From Suillus spraguei (lineage: Eukaryota; Basidiomycota; Agaricomycetes; Boletales; Suillaceae), in NCBI GenBank assembly GCA_016800925.1, contig JABCPU010000021.1, forward strand, positions 62,001 through 126,000: a DNA stretch of 64,000 nt, read 5' to 3'. The position numbers were made by a program, and so were the translations under genes. Below are positions 1 through 10,430 of this stretch, in pieces (position 1 is the stretch's first letter; the number at the start of each line of letters is the position of its first letter). The notes under the pieces are model-generated. The model was not told the origin of the DNA and made no database searches. It saw only the letters and a program-made list of their open reading frames with translations.

Positions 1-1350
1 TTATGCTTGTTCACCGCTACCACTGGCACACCACTAGATTCTTGACCCCTATTCTGACTGAACTTCACATGCACCACTGAGAGTACCACAGACTTCTTTA
101 CTGTTTCTTTGGACCACTCGCACCTTACCGCTACCACTGACTTTACCACTGTAGCGAACAAAGTCACGCTGACTATGAAAGTGCTGTTTTACACAAGTTT
201 CTTGTTACTGCCTACAGCGGCTACCGAGAAAACCCCTATAGCAAGCATTACCCCTTTTCGCTTCGCCAGTACCGTTTTCGCTCTGTGGATCCTTGCCCCT
301 TACCAAATCTCGCTACCAATGTCCTCCTGTCCATTCCATTTCCGTCTAAGATCCATTGGTGCATAGCATATTCATTTCCGCTGTTACTAAAGCTATGGCA
401 AGACTTACCTTACCTTCCGTGACACTGCTTGCTTGCTGCGTGCCTCTTAGCTAAATATCTCTATCTTGCTACCATTCTCGCTATGTATTCCGGCTGTTCA
501 TGGTACATGTTAAAAAGGACTCTTCGCACATTCCGGTACTTTTACTTTTCTCTCTATGGTACACACAGTACTTAGGAATTGTCACCACTACTGTCTCTAA
601 CAGAATGAAGTCTTTCGCCAAAGTCACTGTCTCTTAAGAATTGTTTTACTGCTGCACGCACCACCACTCTTTACCGTTTTCCCGCGCTTCATCGCTATGC
701 TTCACCGCTTGTTTTACCGCCAGTTTCCCACGCCTTACCGCAGTTTTACCGCACGCACTACCACAGTTTTACCGCATGCACTACCACAGTTTTACCACTT
801 TCGCTACCGCTTGTCTACCGCTTTCCCGTGCTTACCGCTAGTTTCCCATGGACCGGAGGTCACCGCTAGCATCTCACTACCTCCGACGGCAGTCTTGCAC
901 CACAGGTTGGGCATTATTGAACTATATTAACTTAGCATTCCCTTTAGGGTCGAATGCTCTTGCTTTGCAAGTGAAGCAGACTAGACGGAGCGCAAGACTC
1001 GCATACTAGTTTAGGCCGTGGTTCATCTACAGCCCAGGCTAGATTGCATCTTTACGCCGCTCATTATCGCTCACTTGATGCTACATTTTCAAGTATTTTA
1101 TCAACCATGGTAGCCCGCTACATATGATGCTAGTTCCGGCAGCATCGTCGCTGACCACGGCAACTTACCGCCGACTATGACACTACATTCGCTCACTGGT
1201 TTGACTTGGATTAGACTATACTAACAGGCATTTCCCTTTAGGGTCGAATGCTCTTGCTTTGCAAGTGAAGCAGACTAGACAGAGTGCAAGACCACACATA
1301 CTAACTTAGGAGGTAGTTTATCTACAGCCCAGGTTAGGTTGTATCTTTAC
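1..1350 (-). mobile_element. LTR family A, partial copy interrupted by LTR E
   Basis: This is the right part of an LTR that begins before the window; it ends at the family terminus ATCTTTAC near 1350. Its sequence (1-149 and 1056-1350) matches other family A copies at 8,012-8,551, 9,033-9,294 and 26,245-26,672, which share the segment with CCTTTAGGG and the CAGCCCAGGTTAG block. It is split by LTR E at 150-1055. Short ORFs here are chance readings of LTR sequence. Confidence 0.7.
150..1055. mobile_element. LTR family E (variant of A), solo LTR
   Basis: About 906 bp, beginning TGTAGCGAACAAAG and ending GCATCTTTAC, inserted in LTR A. The flanking 5-mers are ACCAC and GCCGC. They differ only by two G-to-A transitions, as a decayed target-site duplication would. 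The ends resemble those of family A (TGTAACGAACA...CTTTAC), so E is probably a subfamily. Partial copies lie at 2,785-3,186, 12,999-13,176 and 19,608-20,133. Confidence 0.7.
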
Positions 1351-1351
1351 A

Positions 1352-1758
1352 CCATAGTCTCCAATACTGATGAAAACATGAAGTGCTGTATCTGCAATAA
1401 CTATGGACACTGACAGAAGAATTGCCCTGGCTACCAATATCAGATCTGTCAGTACTGGACTCCTACACATCTTTCCCTCTACTGTCCCCAACAAGTTGGA
1501 TCTCCACTATTTACTATCATGTAGAAGGATGAAGGATTTTACATTGCACTCTGTAACTGGGAGAGGTATCTTGCTAATAAGCGTCAGGAGAAAGAAGTTC
1601 ACAAGAAGTGAACTCAAGGGATCCTAGAAGCTGCTGCTCAGAGACAGAAGCACCTTCAAGCAGCTGAGGAAGCTGCCTACATGCTTAGCGGGTTGGTTGA
1701 TGATAAGGACTACAAGTTCAGTAACAATCCCATCTATTACACTAACCAAGATGAATGA
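1352..1758 (+). pseudogene. LTR-retrotransposon gag C-terminus (decayed)
   Basis: A frame from about 1370 encodes a CCHC-type zinc knuckle (C-x2-C-x4-H-x4-C, with an internal stop) followed by CQYW and LYCPQ. It then continues through KDEGFY, NWERYLANKRQEKEV and NNPIYYTNQDE to a stop at 1756-1758. Zinc knuckles of this kind bind RNA in Gag proteins. At least three internal stops or frameshifts are present. The same protein is found on the minus strand at 5,872-9,995. A purine-rich tract (about 1779-1788) and LTR C follow, the normal order for the 3' end of a retrotransposon. No pol sequence was seen. Confidence 0.65.
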
Positions 1759-1790
1759 AGTCAGTGACTTCATGCTTAAAACAGGGGTAA

Positions 1791-2066
1791 TGTTACAATT
1801 GTATGTGCCCCTATACCTTTTCTCGTTATTCTCTATATCACATGATCTGAAGACTTGTTCTTGAATGGTTTGGCATACACATATGCTAAACCTATGACTC
1901 ATGCATTTCAACATGCTTATACTTTACCTGCCTTTCTCTTTAGGATATGCAGTTATATTCTCACAATTACTTGTTCTGTGTGCACATATGACCTTATTTA
2001 AGCGCAGTGTATTATGCTTGTATACTTTACTTTAATCTTACTGGGTTTTACCTGGAATCTTTGCGG
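1791..2066 (+). mobile_element. LTR family C, 3' LTR, truncated
   Basis: Starts TGTTACAATTGTATG immediately after the gag stop and a purine-rich tract, so it is in the 3' LTR position. Sequence matches the complete family C copy at 5,945-6,413 for about 276 bp, then diverges at about 2066. The right part is missing. Confidence 0.65.
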
Positions 2067-2784
2067 CAGAAGTACGGTTCCGCCTTGGCAGAGCAAAAAG
2101 GCTATATACTCACTATAGGGGAATTCTTTGGTTGCCGCTGCAGATAGTAATGAGACACTTGTCAAAACGGGGGTTTGACAGTCAGCATGACTTTGCTTGC
2201 TACAGCACCAGAACTATTTCCAGAGGATAGGGAATGATGATAAGACTACCTGGATGAAGTCCAGGGCAGGATAGGAGCAGAGCTCCAGAGAGAAAGATGA
2301 TCCACAGATGTTGGAGGATAGGATAGGATAGGATAGATCTGGAGGACCAGAGGTCCAAAGGTCTGGTGTGATGAACAAATTCATGCTGAGCTCAAAACAG
2401 CATATTTTTGTACAGGTGTCAAATGGCTATTATTATCCTTACCCCTTAGCTTCACTATACCTTGCCATGACATTTTACCATGTGTTACCCCTATCTACCA
2501 GTTATTATTCTGTGCTCCAGCAGCCTCATTTTAGCTTAACAGCTGGCCTATGGCAATGTTCCCATGGAGCGGTGATCTTTGGGAACCTCCGAGAACCCAT
2601 TAGGCATCCACAAGCAAGATATACTGTCTGTCCAATGTCCATCCAGTCTCGCTGGTACATTATGTTTTGTAAACTGTAGTGCAGTCTTATTACATGTCTG
2701 CCGCATGTTTTGCCTATCCCTTCTATCTCCATAGCTATTACTTGGTATATAAATCCCTAGGTACCTGTACTCATTTCCTTACTT
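2067..2784. other. Unassigned spacer between LTR fragments
   Basis: No gene recognised. It holds a short GGATA microsatellite (about 2,319-2,335) and an 18-nt match to the phage T7 promoter/leader of cloning vectors at 2108-2125 (see findings). ORFs at 2,368-2,732 have no recognisable domain. Confidence 0.5.
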
Positions 2785-3186
2785 CCCTCCTATAGTACAA
2801 ACAGTACTTAGGAATAGTCACCACTACTGTCTCTAATGGAATAAAGTCCTTTACTGAGGTCACTGTCTCTTTATGAATCTCTTTTCTGCTGCATGTACCA
2901 CCACTCTTTACCACTTTTCCTGCACTTCACCACTTGCGCTCCTCATCTACCACTTTCCCACGCTTACCGCTAGTTTCCCACAGACCAGAGGTCACCATTA
3001 GCATCTCGCTACTGCCGGAAACAGTCTCGTACTGCAGGATAGGTATTAACAAACTATACTAACTAGCATTTCCTTTAGGGTTGAATGCTCTTGCTTGCAA
3101 GTAAAGCAGACTAGATGGAGAGCAAGACTCACATACTAACTTAGGCTGTGGTTTATCTGCAGCCCAAGCTAGATTGTATCTTTACA
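2785..3186. mobile_element. LTR family E fragment (right part)
   Basis: Matches LTR E from the segment around 551 to its end, with the same CACCACTACTGTCTC and TTTAGGG blocks. It terminates in ATCTTTAC at 3185. The left half is missing. Confidence 0.65.
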
Positions 3187-4216
3187 CCGGGGTTTGGAAG
3201 ACTGGAGGAGCGGAGGAGCATAGCTCTATGGATCTTAGGGAAGGTATTGAACTACTATAGAGTAGTTTTGGATATGATGTAAAGAGAGTATAGGCTATTC
3301 CAGACCTTGTCCAGAATAGAAACAGACAGGATAAGACTACCAAAGGTAGAGCTGGAGGTGAAATAGATGAGACACAGGAAACAGATGAAGTCCAACAAGG
3401 TTATAAGATATAGCATCAAGGCTCTGGCATAGGGAATGATCCCATAGGTCTGAGTTGGAAGCTTACAAGAGCCGGAGCCCAAGTGCAAGAACGGAAACGG
3501 AGTTATATAGACATGATAACAGGATACAGAGTAATCAGAGGAATATACAGAAGTAAGAAAGCAATGATCAGACTGAAGTCTGCAGGAGTTGTACTACAAG
3601 GTTATATACTGTAGGTAGCATGCCAGAAGGTAAGTAAGCATAGTCTGAAGGTTATGTCTGAAGCATGCAAAAACACATTAGTAAGTACAATGGAACATAA
3701 GGCTATGAACTCAGAGATGACACTTGTATGAAATAACTTATTAAGATGGAGGCAGAGATAACTGAGAGCTGGAGACACAGATATATACTAAAAGGGGTAA
3801 TGTGCAGGTGCATGTGAATAGTTCAGATATGAACTTGGATTGGATATAGACACATATCAGATATGGACTGGGTCAGATATGGATTGGATTGGATGGATGG
3901 ACTGGGTCAGATGTGCACATGGATTGGATATGGATTGGATTGGATGGATGAGCTGGATCAGATGTATGGATTGGGTGTCTGGATGTCCATGGATCAGATC
4001 AGATCTGGACCTGAAAGTCTGGTATATGACACCATTCCACAGCTCTTCAGATGTTGCTCCTTGTAGAGCTTGTGTGGGTGCATGATTTCATATATATGCA
4101 GCATAATTTACCACTTCAGCCCACAAGGACTCTGGTAAGCTTTTCTCAATTAGCATTGCTTATGCTAATCTGGCTAACATTTGGTTGAGTCTTTCAGAGA
4201 CTCTGTTCTGCTCTGG
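3187..4216. other. Gene-free spacer with GGATTGGA-rich degenerate repeats
   Basis: No coding region recognised. About 3,835-4,015 is a degenerate repeat built from TGGATTGGA, GGATATGGA and TGGGTCAGAT words. ORFs there (rich in Met, Asp and Trp) are products of the repeat. The rest shows nothing I can name. Confidence 0.5.
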
Positions 4217-4687
4217 TGTTACAAACAGGGGTGGCATCATTAGCGACAGTGAAAAGACACAGATGGTCTGCTGGGAAGTTCTACTGCATTTAAAAGAGAA
4301 CAAGGACTGAGAGTACAAGGAAGGATTCCTGAGTACAATCAAGGGTTCAGTCTAAGAGTCGCAACTCAAAGACAATCGAGAATAGAGACTAAGACTAAGG
4401 AGTGCTTAGACTTACAGATGATTCAGACAACTTAGGTTGGAAGCCTAAGCGAAGGATATTCGAGGTAAAACCCAGTAAGATTAAAGTAAGGAATACAAGC
4501 ATAATACAATGTGCTTAAATAAGCCATATGTGCACACAGACCAAGAGAGACGTAAGAATGTAAATGTGTATCCCAACAAGGAAGGTAACTATAGTACAGA
4601 CACATTGAGCATATAAGTCAAGAAAGTAAAGATACTGTATCATGTGATATATAAGGTAAGAACGGAAAGAGAATGAATATGGGCATG

Positions 4688-5825
4688 TACAGTGGCTCAA
4701 AAAACTGTCTGCATGTTTTGACATTTTTCATGGAGATATGGTGGAGATACAAGGCTCACAAAATGGTGACTCATGCGGACAGTTTTTTGACTCAAGTATT
4801 TTACAGTAATAACCAGGTATTCTAGTATTTTGTATGACCTCCCTTGGCTTTAATTACTGCATTCATCTTCCCCTCAACCTCAGCAAGCATTCCCACACCA
4901 TTCCATCCCATACAGCCCCATACCATTAAAGAACCTCCTCCAAACTTGACAGTCCCATTAACCTCTCTGTCTGTTAGGCCATCTCCCTTCTTTTTCCATA
5001 CATACACCTTCCCATCTGACCCAATCCTATTTATTTTGGTCTCATCTGACCATATAACACGCTTCCAGTCCTCTACAGTCCAGTGTTGATGAGCTAAGGC
5101 AAAGGCTAGTCTTCTCTGCCTATGTTTGATGGAGAGAAGAGGCTTTTTCTTCTTTGTTACTGCCTTGAGATGAGCTGCCTTGAGAACATTCCTCACAGTT
5201 TGTGAAGAGACAGGGGTAGTGATGGTGGAATTGATATAATGGGTGGCTTGGACAGCATTACCAGCCTTTCCTGTAGTGATATGTTGGATAATAGCCCTTT
5301 TGTCAGTAGAGGTAAGCTTGGATGGACGTCCTCCACAAGAGTTTTCCTTGTCTGGGTGGCTTTCTTTGATGAACTTGGCCACAGTGGACTTGCATACTCC
5401 AGTTCTAGAGGAAATTTGGCAAGCAGAGAGGCCAGCATAAGACAGAGAGAGGATATTATCTCTTTGAGCAGAGAAGATGGCTTTCATGGTGATTATGACT
5501 ATGATACATGAGATATTCTGGTTTATATAGTTAGATATAGTCATAAAATAACATAATGACACCACTTTATAATTTATATAATAGTGGCATGATTTATATA
5601 GTTTTAATATACACTCAAAAAACTGTCCACATGAGTCATCATTTTATAAGCCTTATATCTCCACCATATCTCCGCCGATTCCCACGGTGTAGGGCTCAAA
5701 TAAAAGCCCTGAAGCCATACTACAATGTGGTATAAGTATGTCCTTGAGGAATTTGTTCATTCTCACACAATATCATAGATAGTGAAAAATGTCAAAACAT
5801 GCAGACAGTTTTTTGAGCCACTGTA
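4688..5825 (-). mobile_element. Tc1/mariner-superfamily DNA transposon, internally deleted
   Basis: The 41-bp ends 4690-4730 and 5783-5823 are perfect inverted repeats beginning CAGTGGCTCAAAAAACTGTC, flanked on both sides by TA, the target duplicated by Tc1 elements. A second inverted pair lies inside (4731-4795 and 5613-5673). It contains another copy of the CTCAAAAAACTGTC word facing the outer one. The element is about 1.13 kb and inserted in an LTR C. Perfect ends suggest recent activity compared with the surrounding LTRs. The single ORF is an internally deleted transposase (next entry). Confidence 0.9.
4822..5487 (-). pseudogene. Tc1-like transposase, internal deletion removing catalytic residues
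   Basis: The start at 5487 gives MKAIFSAQRDNILSL, where an N-terminal helix-turn-helix of the Tc1/Tc3 type begins. A longer in-frame ORF starts at 5565, but the extra residues look non-coding. A GGRPSKL linker (GRPR-like) separates two helix-turn-helix halves. The first catalytic Asp is present in VIWSDETKINR, followed by GGGSLMVWGCM. Full-length Tc1 transposases (about 330-350 aa) then carry a second Asp in a QDND-type motif and a Glu/Asp near NPIEH. Here the chain jumps from GVGMLAEVEGKMNA to the family's usual C-terminus VIKAKGGHTKY, giving 221 aa. The junction is in frame, so a stable DNA-binding protein could be made, but it cannot catalyse transposition. The deletion is seen directly; any repressor role is inference. 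Confidence 0.88.
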
Positions 5826-5944
5826 CAACTGTAACATTACCCCCATTTTATGTATGGAGTCACCAACTACATTATTTGTCCTGATTAGTGTAATAAATGG
5901 GGTCATCAGAGAACTCATAGTCTTCATCAATGACAGATCCACTA

Positions 5945-6413
5945 TGTTACAGTTGTATGTACCCCTATTCATTTTCATCCACTTATGTCATTTCTTTTGT
6001 TCTTGTTTGATTTATCATAAGCGTATGCTAAATCACTGACTTATACACTTCAATGTGTTTGTACAAATACATGCCTTCCTTATTAGGATATGCAATATAC
6101 TTCCCACGGTTACATGGTCTGTGCGCACATATGGCTCTATTTAAGCACAGTGTACTACACTTGTATTCTCTACTTTAATCTTACTGGGTTTTACCTGGAT
6201 TCCTCTTTGCTAAGGACCCCCAATCCTTAGTTGTCTTGAATCATCTCTAAGTCTAAGCACTCCTTAGCCTTAGTCTCTATTCTCGTAGAACCTCTTAGAC
6301 TTGTCTTCAAGGCTGAACCCTTGATCATACTTGGAACTAGTTCCTTGTACTTTTCCCAACAGACCGTCGGTGTCTTTTCACTGTCACTGGTGACACCATC
6401 CCAGTTTGTAACA
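5945..6413 (+). mobile_element. Solo LTR, family C, complete with target-site duplication
   Basis: 469 bp from TGTTACAGTTGTATG to CCAGTTTGTAACA. It is flanked by perfect 5-bp duplications CACTA (5940-5944 and 6414-6418), and it interrupts the gag pseudogene. No internal coding region remains, so LTR-LTR recombination has removed the element body. Confidence 0.9.
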
Positions 6414-7048
6414 CACTAAGCATATAAGCAGCATCCTCAGGTGCCCGTCATCTAAGGCTACTCTGAGCCATAGAAGTGCTTTAGGCCCATTCATCATCAA
6501 GGTGTGCTTCCCACTTATGGGTTTCGTCATAAAACCCATCATCTTTCTGTTAGCGACCTAGCCAGGCACTAAGGAACTTGAGTGGTGTCTGCGATGGGTG
6601 CTCTATCAAGAGCAGTGGCCTGTGCATATCGGTCTCCTAGTGCGGAGTGTGCTAGTTGCATTGGTCGGAGGTGGGTGCTATGCGCTGTCTCACGACCTAC
6701 GTCACAGAGACAAGGTTCTTGATGATGATCAAAGACATAGAAGCGATGAGCTTCTACAAAGTTTGAATAGTGACAATAAGCTTAATGAAAAGCTTATCGA
6801 AGGAAGTTCAGGGTCGAAGATCAAGTAGATTCAAGTTAAAGAAGTACAAAGGCTATCTGCGTGTATTTATATGTAAGATTGAAGTGGAGCACTGTAACGA
6901 ACATATTGGCGCCAGGCTTAAAACCCCACCTTTTGACACTCATCTCACGTCTATAGGAGTTACCACTTGTCCATGGCTGTCTTACCCCTTTAGCAGTACC
7001 AGCGGCATCCCACGCTTACCGCACACCATACCGACTACCGCACCACAT

Positions 7049-8011
7049 TGTAAAGATTCAACCTAGCTTGGGCTGTAGATAAACCACTGCCTAAACTAGT
7101 ATGTTAGTCTTGCGCTCCGTCTAGTCTGCTTCACTTGTAAGAACAAGAGTGTTCGACCCTAAAGGGGCATGCCTATTTAGTATGGTCAAGTTCAAGTCTA
7201 ACTTATTTGCGAAACAAGCGTCTGAGTCAGCGGTAAGTTGCCACAGTCAGCGATGATACCGCCGGAACTAGCGTTGTGTGTTGCAGTGCTACCATCATCG
7301 AGATAAAGTCAGTATTGTTGCATCTAGCGAGCGATGTCGAGTGGTGGTCTCAGCGGTAGCGGTAAGGTTGCGAGTGGTGCAAAGAAACAGTAAAGAAGTC
7401 CACGGTACTTTCAGCAGTAAAGTAGCAGAGCATGAGAAGTTCAGTCAAAAGTAACAATCAAAAGTCCAGCGGTATGCTGGCAGTAACGGAGAATGAGCGT
7501 GATGTATTAATGAGCAATAAGGGAACTTTAAAGACTATGTCCACTACTGGGTTGATCCAGAGCTAGACAATAATCCTGACCTATAGTACGTGCAATGGTG
7601 TAAAATCAGGTACTTTATCATGTGGGTTACGCGGTGCTTATATCCTAATTTGTATGTACTCGGAATACTCTAGGCGAGATCAGTAGCGCTGGAGTGTAGT
7701 AACCGCCGTAAGTATACATAGCACGAGGTGCTGCGGCATGAGGCAACATGTAATAACGCTTGCCATGGAATCAGTGATAACAAACAGGAAACAAACTACG
7801 CACCAAATGGAGCTATGCGGACGCGGCAAGGACATGGAAGGACATCGGTTCATGGAACATGGTGCAGCAGTCGGTACAGTGTGTGGTAAGCATGGGATGC
7901 CGCCAGTACTGCTAAAGGGGTAAGAAGGCCATGGACTAGTGGTAACTCCTGTAGATGTGAGACGAGTGTCAAAATATGGGGTTTTAAGCCCAGCGCCAAT
8001 ATGCTCGTTAC
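7049..8011 (+). mobile_element. Solo LTR, family A, inserted in an inverted family A copy
   Basis: About 963 bp, starting TGTAAAGATTCAACC and ending CAATATGCTCGTTAC. It lies head-to-head with its own host LTR, giving a large local inverted repeat. No clean target duplication could be read. Closely matches 20,317-21,280 along its whole length, with differences concentrated at CpG positions. Confidence 0.85.
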
Positions 8012-8551
8012 AATGTTCCATGTACCGATGTCCTCCCATGTCCTTGCCGCGTCCGCATAGCTCCATTTGGTGTGTCATTTGTTTTATGTTCATTATCACT
8101 GATTTCACGGCAAGCCTTATTACATGTTGCCTCGTGCTATGTTTACTTACGGCAGTTACTACACTCCAGCACTACTGATCTCACCTAGAGTATTCCGAGT
8201 ACATACAAATTAGGATATAAGCACCGCGTACCCCGCACGATACAAGTACCTGATTTTACACCATTGCACGTACTATAGGTCAGGATTATTGTCTAGCTCT
8301 GGATCTACCCAGTAGTGGACATAGTCTTTAAAGTTTCCTTATCGCTCGTGAATCTATCATGCTCGTTCTCCGTTACTGCTGGCATACCGCTGAACTTTTG
8401 ACTGTTACTTTGACTGAACTTCTCACAAACCGCTACTTTACCGCTGAAAGTACTGTGGACTTCTTTACTGTTTCTTTGCACCGCTCGCAACTTTACCGCT
8501 ACCGCTGATATTATCACTCAACATCGCTCGCTCGACACAACTGTTACTGAC

Positions 8552-9032
8552 TGTCACGAATTCCAAATACAAATCATTACTCTTTCCTCAATTTCCCTAA
8601 AGTGTCTAAACCCAGCACTAAGACAAACACAAACTCCATTGAAATCCCTATAACCACTTCCATAACCGAACTTCCTGATGAAGATGAAGAGATCTTTTAT
8701 GATGCTATCGGATAAGATAGGATAAGATAAGATAGTGTCACGTGATCTTAGAACCTTCTAGAATATGATGTCATAACAATGTCACAATCATCACATCGTA
8801 CGATTCTCATTTCTATTTTATGATTGGCTAGTAGTTTCAAACTCAGTTTATATCTCAGTTTCAATATGTGTATATAGTTAGCTAGTTTCGCTGTAGTAGT
8901 TCTTTAGTTCAAACCTCTTGTATCTACACTTGTAGCAATCCAAGACGTCCTTGCTCTTCTCTTCCTCTGTGATAACCTTAGTTTGAGTCCTAGTCCCTGC
9001 CCTAGCGTTAATTCATTTTGTGGGTTGTGACA
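8552..9032. mobile_element. Solo LTR, family B, with perfect target-site duplication
   Basis: 481 bp from TGTCACGAATTCC to GTTGTGACA, flanked by CTGAC at 8547-8551 and 9033-9037. The inverted copy of the same family is at 11,630-12,570. It is the innermost layer of the nest. Confidence 0.9.
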
Positions 9033-9995
9033 CTGACCATATCTCGACCATGATAGCACCGCTACACATGACGCTAGTTCCGACAGTATCATCACTGATC
9101 GCAGCAACTTACCGCTGACCTTGACGCTTCTTTCACACATAAGTTAGACTCAAACTTGACCATACTAATAGGCATCCCCCTTTAGGGTCGAACGCTCTTG
9201 TTCTTACAAGTGAAGCAGACTAGATGGAGCGCAAGACTCACATACTAACTTAGGAGGTAGTTTATCTACAGCCCAGGTTAGGTTGTATCTTTACAGTGCG
9301 AATATGTAAGTATTGCTGGATTAAGTATGAAGTCAGATAGCCAATAGAAGAACGCATGCTCATAGATGAGTCAGAGGTGTATGAACCAATGAATGCACAC
9401 ATGTGTGAAAGGGAGTCATAAGTGCGGAGCTGAAGGTATAAAAGGTATGAGCCAATAAGGCGATGCACGAGTCACAGGTAAATGCAAATGAAAAGATAAG
9501 GGGAAATACAACACCAGGTGTAGTCCTTGAACCAAAGGGGTGTTTGTGTGAACCAGGGGGTAGCATGTGTTGAAGCGCAGAGGAAGGCATTGAATGCAAC
9601 AGAGGCACTTTGAGGCGCGAGGAGCACAGGGAGTGCACATGAGCACAAAGAGTACCGGAGGAGTGTGCGCTTAGCAACAATGGAGGAGGCGAGCATAGGC
9701 GAGGTAGGGAGTGATGATGGCAAGCCAGATGAGGTAGCAGAGGACAAGGATGGAGGCCTTATCGGGATGAGAGTAGATGGCGATGCATAGGAGGAAAAAT
9801 GATAGTAGGGGCGCAAGAAGGTGTTCTTGTAACACTTTCAACATAAGGGAGAATGGCAGTTTGTCAACATACTGAGGACAGTAGAGGGAGAGATGGGTGG
9901 GTGCCCAGTACTGGCAGATACGACATTGATAGTCGGGGCAATTCTTCTGGCGATGCCTGAGCAATCCACAGATATGGCATTTCATATTTTCATTG

Positions 9996-10430
9996 GGATT
10001 GGAAGTCGATGTTCAGAGGGGTGTGGGTGTGACAATGCGTTGATGGGGGCTAGTAGAATGTTTTCTTACTAGGATGCGAAAGGCAAATAAATCACCAGAT
10101 TTCACAATCCTTCCACAGTCAACGGTTCAGACAAATACCAACAGTTGATAATGTGGTGTTCATTGGGGGTTGCAGAAACAGAGTTGCAGTTTTTCTAGGC
10201 AATTTACCAATGACTAAAAAGGATAGAGATCTGTGTGGGAAAATCTCAGGGTTATTATCTGCTAATTGTTGTGATCAGAATTCAGAGACTTAGGAAGATA
10301 GTTACCACTATTTGGCTTGACGTAATACCCAAATAACTCGGAGAATGGTGATGGTGGAAATACGAAGTGTAGCCAAACCGATAACTGGCTTGATGCAGTG
10401 CTATGATGCTACAGATAACAAAGTAACAAT
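9996..10430. other. Upstream flank of the gag pseudogene, no gene recognised
   Basis: Beyond the zinc-knuckle segment the gag frame fades after about 9,995. Remaining sequence shows no coding potential or repeat that I can match within the window. Confidence 0.4.

Larger units (their letters stand above)
4217..5836 (-). mobile_element. LTR family C, 3' LTR of the minus-strand gag element, split by Tc1
   Basis: The LTR reads 4217-4687 and 5826-5836, interrupted by the Tc1-like element. On the minus strand it starts TGTTACAGTTGTA at 5836, preceded by a purine-rich tract (5837-5850) and the gag stop codon at 5872-5874. It is therefore the 3' LTR of the element whose gag runs from about 9,995 to 5,872. 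No target-site duplication is expected at the inner junction, and none is seen. Confidence 0.7.
6893..9294 (-). mobile_element. Solo LTR, family A, nested in LTR D and itself interrupted twice
   Basis: LTR sequence is 6893-7048, 8012-8551 and 9033-9294, from TGTAACGAACATATTGG to GTATCTTTAC. The flanking pentamers AGCAC (left) and AGTGC (right) can both derive from AGCGC by a single CpG transition, matching the uninterrupted LTR D copy at 13.8 kb, which reads GAGCGCG there. A second family A copy and LTR B are inserted in it. Confidence 0.8.
6548..9834. mobile_element. Solo LTR, family D, host of three nested LTR insertions
   Basis: The LTR proper is 6548-6892 plus 9296-9834 (about 885 bp), from TGTTAGCGACCTAGCC to GTTCTTGTAACA. 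Perfect 5-bp target duplications CTTTC flank it (6543-6547 and 9835-9839). The same family occurs in reverse at 13,293-14,153. The centre is occupied by LTR A and what is nested inside that. ORFs in 9,360-9,816 are readings of LTR sequence. Confidence 0.9.
5872..9995 (-). pseudogene. gag gene of an LTR retrotransposon, split by LTR D and LTR C
   Basis: Coding segments on the minus strand are 9,995-9,835, 6,547-6,414 and 5,944-5,872. The first has a zinc knuckle (CHICGLLRHRQKNC) and a second Cys/His cluster (CRICQYWAPTHLSLYC). Removing LTR D and one copy of its target duplication joins KLPFSLMLK to DDGFYDETHKWEAHL. Removing LTR C joins DAAYMLSG to SVIDEDYEFSDD. The frame ends NPIYYTNQDK-stop at 5872-5874, followed by a purine tract and the 3' LTR. 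It is a paralogue of the plus-strand gag at 1,352-1,758. Two further stops exist in the middle segment. The N-terminal part upstream of about 9,995 is not recognisable. Confidence 0.75.

Noticed and set aside
3840..4085. Met/Asp/Trp-rich ORFs
   Set aside because: Degenerate TGGATTGGA repeat translated; no conserved protein.
7680..8178. Mirror-image ORFs on both strands that look like a gene pair
   Set aside because: They arise from an LTR A inserted in an inverted LTR A; no coding signal.
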